Source: Legionella fairfieldensis ATCC 49588 (lineage in GTDB: Bacteria; Pseudomonadota; Gammaproteobacteria; Legionellales; Legionellaceae). From it: a stretch of 52,229 nt of DNA. The stretch covers positions 1 through 52,229 of the forward strand of contig NZ_JHYC01000028.1 of NCBI RefSeq assembly GCF_000621525.1, given 5' to 3'. The notes beneath the pieces are model-generated. The model was not told the origin of the DNA. It saw only the letters and a program-made list of their open reading frames with translations, and ran no database searches. The position numbers and the translations under genes were made by a program. Below, one piece after another: positions 18,116 to 29,036 of the stretch (position 1 is the first letter of the stretch; the number at the start of each line of letters is the position of its first letter).

Positions 18116-18264
18116 TGTTCCTGATTAAGTACAAAAAACGGTATTCAACTCATTTTCAATATCCATCCACAATAATGTAATACTGCAATTTTGTTCTATA
18201 ATTATTGCTAAAGCGTCACAAACATCTTGCTTCTTTCCATACCCCAGTAAAGGAGAACAGATGC

Positions 18265-19131
18265 ATGGCCATTGCGGTTATTATAAATAACAAGGCTAAA
18301 AATTACGCGCAAGCCGACACTTACCTGGAAGCATTCAATAAGGCAGGTATTTCTTATGTCCTCTATAAAACAACACCAGAGGATTTAGTGGCGACGATAC
18401 AACAATGTATTCATCAATTTAAAATTATTGTAATGGGTGGAGGAGATGGAACGGTACGTACCGCTGCTCATTATTGTATCCACAAACCTGTGGTCCTGGG
18501 CGTGCTTCCTCTGGGAACTCTTAATCATTTTGCCAAGGAAATGAACTTACCCGGAAGCGTTAAAGAAATAATTGCCAGTTTGAAAAAACCTTGTACCCTT
18601 ACTATTGACGTGGCTAAAGTTAACGACTTTATTTTCATCAACAATTCATCTATTGGTTTTTATCCCAAATTTGCGGCCAAACGCGATCAATATAATAAAA
18701 TCTATAATAAATGGTTAAGTTATATTCCCGCGTTTATTGAAAGCCTTAAAAGGTATAAATCTTTTCCACTCACCATAAAAAGTAAAAATATGAATCTATC
18801 TTTATACACTTCCTTTGTAATGGTCAGTAATAATGTCTATTCTTATGAGTTTCCTGCAACTGTTAAAAGAGAAAGTTTTCAAAAAGCATTACTTGGTCTT
18901 TATTATTTTAAACAGAGTAAAATACAATTATTTAAAATAATAAAAAATTTATTGGATAATAAAAATATCTTTGAAATAAATCAATCAAAATATCCCATTG
19001 AAATTCATTTTAAAAAGGAGAAAGAAATTACAATATCTCTGGATGGAGAGACGATCAAGGTAAAAACTCCTTTATATTATCAGACTTTGCCTCTCTCTTT
19101 GAACATTTTAACAAATTCATCATGCGAATAA
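18265..19131 (+). CDS. Diacylglycerol/lipid kinase (YegS/LCB5-like catalytic domain)
   Basis: A 288-residue DAGK-catalytic-domain protein that would phosphorylate a lipid such as diacylglycerol with ATP at the inner membrane. The nucleotide-binding VMGGGDGTVRTA (near residue 52) and the GVLPLGTLNHFAK motif (near 81) are intact. I chose the ATG at 18265 because AGGAGA lies eight bases upstream; the longer reading lacks a ribosome site. The C-terminal half is a beta-sandwich ending in SLDGETI, as in the family. The stop overlaps the start of the next gene by 10 bp, implying translational coupling with a phosphoesterase. Confidence 0.87.
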   Translation: MAIAVIINNKAKNYAQADTYLEAFNKAGISYVLYKTTPEDLVATIQQCIHQFKIIVMGGGDGTVRTAAHYCIHKPVVLGVLPLGTLNHFAKEMNLPGSVKEIIASLKKPCTLTIDVAKVNDFIFINNSSIGFYPKFAAKRDQYNKIYNKWLSYIPAFIESLKRYKSFPLTIKSKNMNLSLYTSFVMVSNNVYSYEFPATVKRESFQKALLGLYYFKQSKIQLFKIIKNLLDNKNIFEINQSKYPIEIHFKKEKEITISLDGETIKVKTPLYYQTLPLSLNILTNSSCE

Positions 19132-19895
19132 TTCACATTTCTGACCTTCATTTTGGTCTGCATAATCCTGCTATTATTGAGCCTTTTCTTGAAGATATTT
19201 CTTTATTGAAACCAGACATTATTATTATATCCGGAGATCTGACCCAAAGAGCAAAACCTGAGCAATATAAGCAATTATTAAAATTCTTGCAATGCTTACC
19301 CGCACTACTGCTTATTGTACCGGGCAATCATGATATCCCTCTTTATAATCCTTTTTCCCGTTTTTTATGTCCGTTCAAACGTTACACCGATTCTATTTCA
19401 CCCCTCCTTGATGCAGGTTTTACTAATAAAGAAGTGAATATCCTCGGTGTTAACAGTGCCACTCCTTATCAGATTAAAGACGGGGTATTAAATCGTAGGG
19501 CATTGAGACGTATTAAAAACCATTTTTCGTCAAGCCAGGAACAATTAAATATAGTATTTTTTCATCATAATATTCAATATTTTTCCGGGATGCATCAGCC
19601 TCTGAATAATGCAGAAACCTTTTTAAATTATTTAAAGGAAAGCCCTATTCATATAGTTTGCACTGGGCATCTACATTATGCCAATCTAAAATTAATTAAT
19701 AAAAATCATGGCGGACAATGTGTCCTGCTTCATGCCGGATCTCTTCTTTGTCCACGAACTGCGGATGGAAAAAACAGTTTTTATTTAATCCATACTGAAG
19801 GATTAAAATGTTCAATTGATTGGAGAGTGTTTGTTAAAAACACTTTTTCATCCCATCAGATTTTTAACCTTGATTTCACGTCTAGATCCTTCTGA
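19122..19895 (+). CDS. Calcineurin-like metallophosphoesterase
   Basis: A 257-residue class III phosphodiesterase of the CpdA-like branch. The dimetal motifs are complete in order: ISDLHFG at the N-terminus, SGDLTQ near 41, GNHD near 70, FHHN near 147 and TGHLHYA near 179. Members hydrolyse cyclic nucleotides or other phosphodiesters and sometimes lipid headgroups. The 10-bp overlap with the lipid-kinase gene suggests they act on related phospholipid metabolites (inference). No signal peptide or membrane segment is present. Confidence 0.88.
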   Translation: MRIIHISDLHFGLHNPAIIEPFLEDISLLKPDIIIISGDLTQRAKPEQYKQLLKFLQCLPALLLIVPGNHDIPLYNPFSRFLCPFKRYTDSISPLLDAGFTNKEVNILGVNSATPYQIKDGVLNRRALRRIKNHFSSSQEQLNIVFFHHNIQYFSGMHQPLNNAETFLNYLKESPIHIVCTGHLHYANLKLINKNHGGQCVLLHAGSLLCPRTADGKNSFYLIHTEGLKCSIDWRVFVKNTFSSHQIFNLDFTSRSF

Positions 19896-20062
19896 AACCC
19901 ATTAATGTGTGAATCGATGCAAATTTTTGGTAAAGTCTCTGTTCAGGCATTTAAAGGATTTTAAATTACTGGCAACATAACCAGGTTCAATACCAGAAAT
20001 TATGTATCATCATTCAATGAGAGAAACAAGCTATTTGTTCCGTTAAACGCAGAGGATTTACA

Positions 20063-21271
20063 ATGTTATCAAGCGATTCAGTATCCCTGAAAAAATCAGC
20101 AATGACCATTCAATCCAAATTTACCATGATTTGGCTTCTAAGTTATATTTCCATTGCGTCAGTTTCAGCGGCGATGATTACGCCGGCATTACCTGATATG
20201 GAACAATTCTTTGCTTTAAGAACAGGTACAGTTGAATGGGTCGTCTCCACTTTTTTAATAGGATATGTAATAGGACAATTAATTTATGGGCCTTTAGCCA
20301 ATGTCCATGGTCGCTTGAAAGCGCTGCAATGGGGATTGAATATTAACATTGCAGGTTTAATACTTTGTTTATTTGCCAGTGTTTATCCTCATTTTCTATT
20401 ATTGTTAGCAGGTCGATTTATCACCGGGTTAGGTTCTGCCGCGGGACTTACATGCACCTTTATGTTGATTAATGAGTGGTTACCCGAGGAGCAACGTAAA
20501 ACAGCCATGGCATATTCCATTTTGTCTTTTGCACTCGGTATTGGTTTTGCGGTGCTGTTAGGCGGTATTATTACTCAATACGCGCAATGGCAAGGCTGTT
20601 TTGTTTTTCTTTTGCTGCAAGGAATTCTCATGCGAATTGGTGTGCGTGTTTTTGATGAAACCTTAAGCACACCCAAACCATTTCATTTACTGGCCTCACT
20701 TCGTGATTATGGTCAGGCATTATGTTCCTTTAAATTGCTGGTATTTTCTTCAATCTGGGGCGCTTGCTCTGCCGTAGGCTATTGCTATTCCGCTGCCGCT
20801 CCTCAGATTGCTCATCAGTATTTGCATTTATCAACCGCCGAATACGGTTATTGGAATACACTCAACATCGTTGGTATGTTACTTGGCGGTTTATCTGCGC
20901 GCGTGCTGATGCAGCGTTTTCCAGTAAATCGTGTCATTACAATGGGCTATATGGGCTCTTGTCTGGCATTACTAAGTTTAGGACTTATGTGGTATCTCAA
21001 TAGCCAGACTGTCCTGTGGTTTTTTATGTCGACCAGCTTGTTTTATTGCTTTAGCTCTTACCTGTTTGCAGGCGGATCTTATATGGCTTCTAATGCGATT
21101 GAAGATAAAGCCAGCGCCTCTTCCATGATGAGCTTTATCAATATGAGTATAGCCACATTAAGCGTAGTGATAATGGGCTATCTCTCATCCGATCCTTTTT
21201 TTGGTTTTTTATGGATGTTAGCCAGTGTATTTTTTATCACACTGATATTGTTCATCTTAGTCAAGGAATAA
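20063..21271 (+). CDS. Major facilitator superfamily exporter
   Basis: A 402-residue, 12-helix MFS protein. The first half shows MITPALPDM after TM1 and the loop motif GPLANVHGRLKAL (the G-x-L-a-D-r-x-G-r-r/k-like motif A) near residue 79, followed by GRFITGLGSAAG in TM4, as in drug:proton antiporters of the Bcr/CflA type. GAGGA lies before the ATG at 20063. Substrate cannot be assigned from sequence. It is convergent with the P-type ATPase, with only 10 bp between the stops. Confidence 0.85.
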   Translation: MLSSDSVSLKKSAMTIQSKFTMIWLLSYISIASVSAAMITPALPDMEQFFALRTGTVEWVVSTFLIGYVIGQLIYGPLANVHGRLKALQWGLNINIAGLILCLFASVYPHFLLLLAGRFITGLGSAAGLTCTFMLINEWLPEEQRKTAMAYSILSFALGIGFAVLLGGIITQYAQWQGCFVFLLLQGILMRIGVRVFDETLSTPKPFHLLASLRDYGQALCSFKLLVFSSIWGACSAVGYCYSAAAPQIAHQYLHLSTAEYGYWNTLNIVGMLLGGLSARVLMQRFPVNRVITMGYMGSCLALLSLGLMWYLNSQTVLWFFMSTSLFYCFSSYLFAGGSYMASNAIEDKASASSMMSFINMSIATLSVVIMGYLSSDPFFGFLWMLASVFFITLILFILVKE

Positions 21272-21281
21272 TCTTTATTTT

Positions 21282-23972
21282 TTATTTCCTGAATAAAGTG
21301 GTTAATTTTTCAAGTTCCAGGATAACAAAACTAAAAATACCCATTGCCCCAACTCCAATGTTCTGCCAAAGGGAGAGGGGTTCCGTTTTGAAAATTCCTT
21401 GCATAAAAGGCGTGTAGGTAAAATTTAACTGCAGGAAAGCAACTAACCCTATGGCAACTAATATTGGTTTGGTCCCTTGAATGCCTTCCCAGGTCAAAGA
21501 GGGACCATGTATGTATCTTGAACTGAACAGGTAAAAAATTTCCAGGAGTACCAGTGTATTTACGGTCATTGTTCGTGTCGTTTCAAGACTTTCCCCTCGC
21601 CATAATCCCCAGTAAAATACGATGAAAACACTGGCTACAAAGAGCAAGGAAACAAAAATAATCCGCCAGACAAGGTACTTCGACAACAGCGGTTCATGAG
21701 CTGGAATCGGCGCTCGTTTCATAATATGTGGTTCGGATGGTTCAAAAGCCAATGCAAGTCCCAGAGCCACTGAGCAAGTCATATTTACCCACAGAATTTG
21801 TACTGGCGTAATTGGCAAGTCAAAGCCTATTATAATAGCAATAGCCAGGATAAGTGTTTCTCCACCATTAATGGGCAATAAAAATAAAATGGCTTTTTTT
21901 AAATTGTCATAAACAGTTCGTCCTTCCTTGATTGCCGCAACGATAGAAGCAAAATTATCATCCATGATAACCATTTCTGCCGCTTCCTTAGCCACTTCTG
22001 TACCCTTACGTCCCATGGCTACTCCAATGTCAGCCCGTTTAAGCGCAGGGGCATCGTTGACTCCATCTCCCGTCATAGCAACTACATAACCTTTGGCTTG
22101 CAATGCGTTGACTAATCGTAATTTATCTTCCGGGCTGGTGCGTGCAAAAACATCCACCTGTTCAATCGATTGGGCGAAACTCTCGCCACGAAGATCCTGT
22201 ATTTCTTTCCCGGTTAACACACGTTGGCCATCACCTATTCCTAATTGTCTGGCAATAGCCAACGCAGTGATAGCATGATCGCCAGTTATCATTTTGACTC
22301 GAATCCCGGCTTCCTGACATGCTTTTACTGCTTGAATCGCCTCCTCTCGTGGCGGGTCTATAATGCCCACGATACCAATCAATATCAAACCCGACATCAC
22401 ATCTGCAAACTCTATCTTTTCGTGGTTAATTGAAACAGGTTTGTAAGCAATTGCTAACGTACGTAACCCCTGTTGGGCTAAATCAGAAATTTTCTGCTGC
22501 CAGTAATCAAGGTCAAATGGGTCATGCTTCTGATCATGAAGTTGGGAAGAACAAAAATTGAAAACAGCTTCAGGAGCACCCTTCAAATAAATAAAAGCGG
22601 ATTTCTTCTGATGATGCAGGGTAGCCATAAACCGATGTTCTGCATCAAAAGGAATCATATCCTTCAACATGAACCTGTCTTCCAATTGATGCCGATAAAT
22701 TCCTGCTTTGGCAGCAAAGGAAAGTAACGCCCCCTCCATGGGATCACCTTGTAATTTTGGCTCATTATCCTGAAAATCCAATTCAGCATCATTACATAGC
22801 ACGCACGCCGTGCCTAAAATTAATAAATCCTGATTGTCTTGAGGCAGCACTTTCTTGTTTTCAGAATAAAAATAACCTTCTGAATTGTAACCATCGCCAG
22901 TAACATCCAGATCGTTCGTTGCCAAACCAATTTTCTGGACAGACATCTCATTACGAGTCAAAGTACCCGTTTTATCAGAGCAAATAATGGATACCGAACC
23001 TAACGTTTCCACAGCAGGAAGTTTTCGGATAATAGCATATCGGCTGGCCATGCGCTGAACGCCAATTGCTAAAGCTACTGTCAATATAACAGGTAATCCT
23101 TCAGGGATAGCTGCTACAATAATTCCAACGGAAGCCATAAACATTTCACGGGCTGAAAATTGATGCAGTAAATAACCGATAAGAAACAAAAGGCCAGCAA
23201 AAGCCAGAATAAATCCGCTGCATCGTTTTGAAAACACGGACATTTTCTTTATAAGGGGAGTCATCAAGGGTTGTACGTGAGTTAGTAGCTGGTTAATCTT
23301 GCCAATTTGCGTTTGAATTCCTGTAGCAATAACGATCCCTTCTCCTTTACCGGAGGTAACCAACGTTCCTGAAAAAGCCAGATTGGTCTGTTCCGCTATG
23401 GGGGTATCAGACGCCAATATACCTGGTTTCTTCTCAACGGTGTTGGATTCTCCCGTGAGGAGAGCTTCATTGATTTTCAGGTTTTTAGTACGTACGAGTT
23501 TAAGATCGGCAGGAATTTTATCTCCTGGTTGCAAAAGCACCAAATCACCTGCCACCAACTCGCTTGCAGGAATAATCATTCGCTTATTTTCTCGTAAAAC
23601 GGTCGCATGGAGTGAAAGCATGCCATGCACGGCAGCAATTGCCTTTTCAGCTTTGCCTTCCTGGATAAAACCAATGAATGTGTTAATTACTATGACGCTA
23701 AAAATTATTATTGAATCAGTAAGGTGTCCTAAAAATAAAGTAGCTATCGCTGCAGCCAATAATACAAGAATTAACGCGTTATTTAACTGGGAAAGAAGTC
23801 TCGAAAACACCGAACGGGGAGGTAAAGACGGCAATTCATTATAACCCAATTTCAAAAGGCGATTTTTTGATTCGGCTATTGTTAGCCCCTCGTCTATGGA
23901 GGTAGCAAGCTCATTACAAATATCGGTATCCGTGTGATCATGCCATGAATGACAGCTATTCTTTTGCTTCAT
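21282..23972 (-). CDS. Cation-transporting P-type ATPase (P2, Ca2+-ATPase-like)
   Basis: An 896-residue ATP-driven cation pump. Visible in order: an N-terminal cation-ATPase domain, LTGES in the actuator domain (near 172), PEGLP in M4 (near 290), the phosphorylation site DKTGTLT with Asp at 333, KGAPE in the nucleotide domain, and [21 protein letters not shown] in the P domain. Ten membrane segments are predicted and the length is full. PEGLP and the overall layout place it with P2A Ca2+-type/PacL pumps; Mg2+ or Na+ cannot be excluded. It is followed upstream on the same strand by a universal stress protein, part of a stress-linked group. Confidence 0.9.
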   Translation of the reverse strand: MKQKNSCHSWHDHTDTDICNELATSIDEGLTIAESKNRLLKLGYNELPSLPPRSVFSRLLSQLNNALILVLLAAAIATLFLGHLTDSIIIFSVIVINTFIGFIQEGKAEKAIAAVHGMLSLHATVLRENKRMIIPASELVAGDLVLLQPGDKIPADLKLVRTKNLKINEALLTGESNTVEKKPGILASDTPIAEQTNLAFSGTLVTSGKGEGIVIATGIQTQIGKINQLLTHVQPLMTPLIKKMSVFSKRCSGFILAFAGLLFLIGYLLHQFSAREMFMASVGIIVAAIPEGLPVILTVALAIGVQRMASRYAIIRKLPAVETLGSVSIICSDKTGTLTRNEMSVQKIGLATNDLDVTGDGYNSEGYFYSENKKVLPQDNQDLLILGTACVLCNDAELDFQDNEPKLQGDPMEGALLSFAAKAGIYRHQLEDRFMLKDMIPFDAEHRFMATLHHQKKSAFIYLKGAPEAVFNFCSSQLHDQKHDPFDLDYWQQKISDLAQQGLRTLAIAYKPVSINHEKIEFADVMSGLILIGIVGIIDPPREEAIQAVKACQEAGIRVKMITGDHAITALAIARQLGIGDGQRVLTGKEIQDLRGESFAQSIEQVDVFARTSPEDKLRLVNALQAKGYVVAMTGDGVNDAPALKRADIGVAMGRKGTEVAKEAAEMVIMDDNFASIVAAIKEGRTVYDNLKKAILFLLPINGGETLILAIAIIIGFDLPITPVQILWVNMTCSVALGLALAFEPSEPHIMKRAPIPAHEPLLSKYLVWRIIFVSLLFVASVFIVFYWGLWRGESLETTRTMTVNTLVLLEIFYLFSSRYIHGPSLTWEGIQGTKPILVAIGLVAFLQLNFTYTPFMQGIFKTEPLSLWQNIGVGAMGIFSFVILELEKLTTLFRK

Positions 23973-24009
23973 ATTATTCCATATTATACAAAACGATTGC
24001 TATTTTGTT

Positions 24010-24945
24010 TTAATAAGCACTTACAGGCGAAACAAAACCTCGTGGTTTAAGTGCCCAAAGCGAACAATTGATTTTTTGTAGAATATTTTCGGCTGTGTTC
24101 CCAATAATAAAACCAGATATTCCTGTCCGTGCAACTGTTCCCATCACTAAAATATCAATTTTATGCTCTTTAATACATGAAGGAATAAGTTCTGCAGGAC
24201 GGCCTTTCAGATGATATATAGCAGGTTTATCTTTTATACCTGACTCACGAATCAGCGCACATAAGGTATTATAATGTGAACGCCTTTCCCCCATAACCAT
24301 TTCGTCCAGTTCTGGCGGAGGAATATCAATAATAATGCTGCGACGCAGATAATCTTCCAGAATAAAATCCCAGCAAGAAATAATACTTAAACTACCCTTA
24401 TAATGGAGTGAAAGCGTATGCGATAATTTTAAAAGATTAAGGGTCAGATCACGGCCCGAAATCTCCTCCTCTTTGGGGTCTATAGCAACAGCTATATGAA
24501 TATTTTTCTCGGGTGTTATTGGACGATGAAGAAATAAAGTGCAAGGACATTTGCGTAACAGAGCCATATCTAATGCTCTAAACCCTTTTTTATTACTATT
24601 TTTTTCCACTGCTTTAACTACCAGATCATACGAATTACGGAGTACTCGCTGAATAATACGAATATCGGGTGTATTCCCCCACTCAATGTCCAGTTTTATC
24701 AATGGATTTTTCTTATTACGCGGTAAACATGCTTTTGCCGATTTAATGGTTTGATGCATTTTTTCTATAAGAAAAGCCTCATAGGGGATTTTATATTCAT
24801 CAAGATCATCAGGAAAGGGAGGACATAGTATCAGAATATCGAGCGTTGCTTTACTATCAGCTGCCAACCTTATAGCATGTGCCAAGGCTTCTGTTTCTTC
24901 ATCAATTCCATTATGCACAAACAGAATATGCTGAAATTGTTTCAT
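24010..24945 (-). CDS. Universal stress protein with two UspA domains
   Basis: A 311-residue tandem Usp protein. The true start is the ATG at 24945, because AAGGAGG lies eight bases upstream; a longer reading would place that ribosome site inside the coding region. Domain 1 covers about residues 1-140 and domain 2 about 150-300. Domain 2 ends in MGTVARTGISGFIIGNTAE, the ATP-binding glycine pattern. Such proteins bind nucleotides and help survival in stress or stationary phase. It is divergent from the antiporter gene and may share the 180-bp control region between them. Confidence 0.85.
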   Translation of the reverse strand: MKQFQHILFVHNGIDEETEALAHAIRLAADSKATLDILILCPPFPDDLDEYKIPYEAFLIEKMHQTIKSAKACLPRNKKNPLIKLDIEWGNTPDIRIIQRVLRNSYDLVVKAVEKNSNKKGFRALDMALLRKCPCTLFLHRPITPEKNIHIAVAIDPKEEEISGRDLTLNLLKLSHTLSLHYKGSLSIISCWDFILEDYLRRSIIIDIPPPELDEMVMGERRSHYNTLCALIRESGIKDKPAIYHLKGRPAELIPSCIKEHKIDILVMGTVARTGISGFIIGNTAENILQKINCSLWALKPRGFVSPVSAY

Positions 24946-25128
24946 GCCCGTTTCCTCCTTGGTCAACCACTGATTTAACTATCCTTTCTTATTTAATAAC
25001 TAATTTTAGACTATTTTTCTTGAATGATGCGTGATAACTTTCTAGATTGAGTAAATACTTCTGTATACTGTGAAGAATAGATACATTGGGCTGGATATTA
25101 AGTAAACACTAAAAAAGGACTACTCGAA

Positions 25129-26820
25129 TTGCACGATTCACTGCCTCTAATCACTACCATCGCCATGGGATTTGCTTTAGCGTTAATCCTTGGCTTGATT
25201 GCCGCACGCCTTAAGATTCCTGCATTAGTAGGTTATTTATTAGCTGGTGTTACTATTGGACCCTTTACTCCTGGATTGATAGCAGATATTAGTATTGCTC
25301 AGGAGCTTGCAGAAATTGGAGTCATGCTGCTGATGTTTGGCGTAGGGTTACACTTTTCCCTGGCTGATTTGATGCGAGTTCGCAAGATTGCTATCCCTGG
25401 GGCCATCATTCAAATCCTTGCAGCAACAATGCTTGGTGGTTACGCTGCCATTATATGGGGTTGGAATTATGGCAGCGCTCTCATTTTTGGCCTTTCCCTC
25501 TCTGTAGCCAGTACCGTGGTACTATTGAGAGCACTTGAAGAACAAGGAGCTATTGAGACCATTAATGGCCACATTGCTGTAGGCTGGCTTCTGGTCGAAG
25601 ACCTGGCGATGGTTATTGTACTCGTGTTGCTTCCCCCACTGGCAACCTGGCTTGGCGATAATGCCTCTGTTAATGTACATAAACCTCTCTGGTTTGTTTT
25701 TGGTCTGACACTCCTTAAGGTATCCACTTTCATTGCGTTCATGCTCCTGGTCGGTCGCCGATTTTTTCCTAAGTTGCTTTGGCTTGTCGCCCGTACCGGT
25801 TCACGTGAATTGTTTACTTTATGTGTGATTACTACAGCAATTAGTATTGCATACGTGGCTTCCAAATTATTTGGCGTTTCATTTGCCTTGGGCGCTTTTT
25901 TTGCCGGTATGATTATGCGAGAGTCTTCATTCAGTCATCGCGCTGCTGAAGAGTCTTTACCACTGAGAGATGCATTTGCTGTGCTTTTTTTTGTTTCAGT
26001 CGGCATGCTGTTTAATCCCTCTGTTTTGGTTGAGCAACCCCTGCAAATTTTAATTGTGGTGGGTATTATCATTATTGGGAAATCAATCGCGGCTTTTGTA
26101 TTAGTTCTTGCATTTCGCTATCCATTGCAATCAGCATTAATCGTATCGGCAAGTCTGGCCCAAATTGGCGAGTTTTCATTTATCCTTGCGGATCTGGGAG
26201 TACGCTTAAAGATGCTTCCTGAAGAAGGACAAAGTTTCATTCTTGCTGGCGCCCTGATATCCATAGCGATTAATCCTCTTATATTTAAATTAATAAACCC
26301 TGTTTATACCTGGATAAAATCTTGCCCTCGATTGCTCGGGTTTCTGGAAAGAACCCAGGATTCTTTGGCTGAACTACCCATGACCACTCAAGAGGAATAT
26401 CTTGCCGGGCAAGTAGTTATAGTGGGTTATGGACGCGTTGGAAAACGCATTGTTAACTTGCTGTCTGGAAAAGGAATTCCTTTTGTCGTGGTTGACGAAA
26501 ATCGAGAATCCATTGAAAGCTTACGAGCTGCCAATTTTGCTGCGGTTTATGGAGACGCATCCGATCCTTCTGTATTGGTTCAAAGCCATATTGCCCGTGC
26601 CAGTATGCTCATGATTGCCATATCAGACACGGTTCATGCAAGAAAGATGATTCGATACGCATACCAGTTAAATCCGGAAATTGAGATTATCGTTCGCACA
26701 CATGATGAAGAAGAAGCCCAGTTATTACAGAAAGAAATTACCGGCAAAGTATTTTTTGCCGAAGGAGAAATTGCCAAAAATATGGGAGAGTATGCTTTAA
26801 ATCGCTATGGAAAATCATGA
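25129..26820 (+). CDS. YbaL/KefB-like monovalent cation:proton antiporter with TrkA-N domain
   Basis: A 563-residue CPA2-family protein. Residues 1-380 form about twelve membrane segments, with LVGYLLAGVTIGP in TM2 and the GVGLHFSLADL loop. After a linker, a cytosolic RCK/TrkA-N Rossmann domain starts at VVIVGYGRVGKRI near residue 427, with DEN at the end of beta-2 for nucleotide binding. It probably exchanges K+ or Na+ for H+ under control of a dinucleotide. It starts at TTG (25129) behind AAAAGGAC. The gene lies between two Usp genes. Confidence 0.9.
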   Translation: MHDSLPLITTIAMGFALALILGLIAARLKIPALVGYLLAGVTIGPFTPGLIADISIAQELAEIGVMLLMFGVGLHFSLADLMRVRKIAIPGAIIQILAATMLGGYAAIIWGWNYGSALIFGLSLSVASTVVLLRALEEQGAIETINGHIAVGWLLVEDLAMVIVLVLLPPLATWLGDNASVNVHKPLWFVFGLTLLKVSTFIAFMLLVGRRFFPKLLWLVARTGSRELFTLCVITTAISIAYVASKLFGVSFALGAFFAGMIMRESSFSHRAAEESLPLRDAFAVLFFVSVGMLFNPSVLVEQPLQILIVVGIIIIGKSIAAFVLVLAFRYPLQSALIVSASLAQIGEFSFILADLGVRLKMLPEEGQSFILAGALISIAINPLIFKLINPVYTWIKSCPRLLGFLERTQDSLAELPMTTQEEYLAGQVVIVGYGRVGKRIVNLLSGKGIPFVVVDENRESIESLRAANFAAVYGDASDPSVLVQSHIARASMLMIAISDTVHARKMIRYAYQLNPEIEIIVRTHDEEEAQLLQKEITGKVFFAEGEIAKNMGEYALNRYGKS

Positions 26821-26843
26821 TCGGTGACCATTGGAATCAACGA

Positions 26844-27719
26844 TTAGGTGGCTGGAGGAACAACCAGCATATCCACGGGACTAAGATGAAGAATTCGTTT
26901 AGCTACACTCCCCATAAGTAAGTAATGGAGTCCTGATTTACTCTGTGTGCCAAATGCCAATAAATCCGCTTTCCATTGATTGGCCTGTTCAATGATCGCA
27001 TCGGCATAATAACCACCAATAATTTTTTTCTCAAACTTACTTTTATCGACCTGACATTGGCTAAGGAAAACATCCATTTTTTCAAGAATATTTTTTATCT
27101 TGGGATGTTCCTCCGAAAACTCTTCACTCAAATCATCTGGATTCAGGAATTGTCGATAGTAAACATCCACGATGTGTAACAATTGAAAAGTAGCATTGGG
27201 AAAACAGTTAAACGTAAATTGCACCGTCTCTTTGCTTGCTTCCGAAAGATCCGTTGCTATCAATATGCGGTTGTAAGCAAAATCAGGTTCTTTTTTTATC
27301 AGCAACACGGGTACATGACTTTGTCTGATAATAGAACCGGAAGTCGTACCTAAAACATAATCATTAATATAGTAACAGCCATGAGCTCCTACAATAATCA
27401 ATTCACAATGATTTTTATCAGCATATCTGACCACCTCATCAGACGCTCTACCCAGTATGACATTAACGTTGGCAAACAATTGATGATGTTTATCTTTTAA
27501 TTTCTTTAAAATCTGTTCTTCGATTTCTTTTTTTTCAGACAAACAATCGGGCTGCAATTCAGTATCTGAGGATCGTGCAATACTACTGAATGGTGGAGTT
27601 AAAACATGGAGAAAATAAACCTGCGTGTGGTTTGATTTTGCTAAATCAATGGCCCGTTGCAAAGCCCAATCGGCATATTTTGAGAAATCGCTGGCAATCA
27701 ATAAATTATTTAATGTCAT
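26844..27719 (-). CDS. Second universal stress protein with two UspA domains
   Basis: A 291-residue tandem Usp protein, not closely similar to the one at 24 kb. Domain 1 (residues 1-142) ends in GAHGCYYINDYVLGTTSG, and domain 2 (about 150-291) ends in GTQSKSGLHYLLMGSVAK. Both carry the glycine-rich ATP-binding loop. It lies downstream of ackA on the same strand with a 180-bp gap that probably holds its own promoter. Association with acetate kinase and phosphotransacetylase suggests a role under energy limitation or low oxygen (inference). Confidence 0.88.
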   Translation of the reverse strand: MTLNNLLIASDFSKYADWALQRAIDLAKSNHTQVYFLHVLTPPFSSIARSSDTELQPDCLSEKKEIEEQILKKLKDKHHQLFANVNVILGRASDEVVRYADKNHCELIIVGAHGCYYINDYVLGTTSGSIIRQSHVPVLLIKKEPDFAYNRILIATDLSEASKETVQFTFNCFPNATFQLLHIVDVYYRQFLNPDDLSEEFSEEHPKIKNILEKMDVFLSQCQVDKSKFEKKIIGGYYADAIIEQANQWKADLLAFGTQSKSGLHYLLMGSVAKRILHLSPVDMLVVPPAT

Positions 27720-27899
27720 GAGCTATCCTTAAAAATATATGACAGGTTAATCCTATCACATCACATCAATCCGTTGATAATTCAAATTATGTAACGAGGT
27801 TAATACCGACTATTATAACCCGTCCACATAGATGATGTGACTCGTAATGTCTTTAACTTTTGGAGGATACAAGATTAGCCCCTCCATCAATATTCCTCC

Positions 27900-29036
27900 T
27901 TACCCATTTTCAAGAACTGACATCGTGTGCATTGCCATCATCCGTTCTTCATTCGTTTTAATAACACGTAATTCAAAAGGTTTTAAAAAATCAAGGCGTT
28001 TTAAAATCGCATCGCGTATAAGATTTGAGTTTTCACCTATTCCGCCCGTAAACACAATACCATCAACACCACCTGACGCCACTGCCATCATACCTGCCAA
28101 CTGTGCTGCTCTCATGCAAAAATAATCGAGTGCGAATTGTGCTTCAGGTTCATTACTCTCTTGCAAAAGACGAACATCACAGGTCCAATCGGATAATCCA
28201 CGAAGTCCTGATTGATGATAAAGAATAGACTCCACGTCATCAGGAGACAGGTTAAGCTCGCGAAGCATATAAATGACAGCTCCCGGATCAAGCGCGCCGC
28301 AACGCGTACCCATCGGCAAGCCATCAAGTGCCGTCATACCCATTGTAGTATCAATACTGATACCATTGCACATAGCGCATAGGCTGGCACCGTTCCCCAG
28401 ATGCGCAGCAATAATGCGCCCTTTCGCCAACTCAGGTTCATACTGATGCAAAAAATAAGCGATCCATTCATAAGAAAGTCCATGAAATCCGTAACGGCGA
28501 ATACCTTTATTGCGGATTGTTTGCGGCAAAGCATATTCAGTGAATAAAGGGTCATGATGGGCATGAAAAGCCGTATCAAAACAGGCTATTTGCCTTAAAT
28601 CAGGCTTAAGTGAGCGAAAAATATCAATTGCAATAAGATTATTGGGCTGATGCAAGGGGGCTAAAGGACATAAGGTTTGCAAATAAGCCATCACTTCCGG
28701 AGTTATCAGAACACTGGAAGTAAACCGGGTACCGCCGTGGACAATTCGATGAGTAACGGTGTCAACCTGCCATTGATTTTGTGCTTCAATCCAACGCAGA
28801 ATAAAATACAGAGCCTTTTCATGATCATAATCAGCAGGAAGCTCTGTTTCCTCAGCTTGTTGACCAGCGAGCCCTTGTGTTTCATCTACTATTGTAAATA
28901 AAGGTCTGCTACTACCCAAATCAGTTATTTTGCCGCGCGCCAAAAGTTGCAAGGAAGCCTCTCTGGAAAACACTTGAAATTTTACACTGGATGAGCCGGT
29001 ATTAATTATCAGAATACTATTTGTCTTATCAGTCAT
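27900..29036 (-). CDS. ackA: Acetate kinase
   Basis: A 378-residue acetokinase-family enzyme that converts acetyl phosphate and ADP to acetate and ATP. Visible: INTGSSSVKFQVF at the N-terminus, HRIVHGG near residue 97, FDTAFH near 153, HLGNGASLCAM near 187 and FTGGIGENS near 312. It is slightly short against the usual ~400 residues but all motifs are present. Its start overlaps the stop of the upstream MaoC-Pta gene by 4 bp, so the two are translationally coupled and catalyse consecutive steps. Confidence 0.94.
   Translation of the reverse strand: MTDKTNSILIINTGSSSVKFQVFSREASLQLLARGKITDLGSSRPLFTIVDETQGLAGQQAEETELPADYDHEKALYFILRWIEAQNQWQVDTVTHRIVHGGTRFTSSVLITPEVMAYLQTLCPLAPLHQPNNLIAIDIFRSLKPDLRQIACFDTAFHAHHDPLFTEYALPQTIRNKGIRRYGFHGLSYEWIAYFLHQYEPELAKGRIIAAHLGNGASLCAMCNGISIDTTMGMTALDGLPMGTRCGALDPGAVIYMLRELNLSPDDVESILYHQSGLRGLSDWTCDVRLLQESNEPEAQFALDYFCMRAAQLAGMMAVASGGVDGIVFTGGIGENSNLIRDAILKRLDFLKPFELRVIKTNEERMMAMHTMSVLENG

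Noticed and set aside
17998-18180. 60-residue ORF after the DUF962 gene
   Set aside because: Low-quality codons, no ribosome site, and it covers a perfect inverted repeat.
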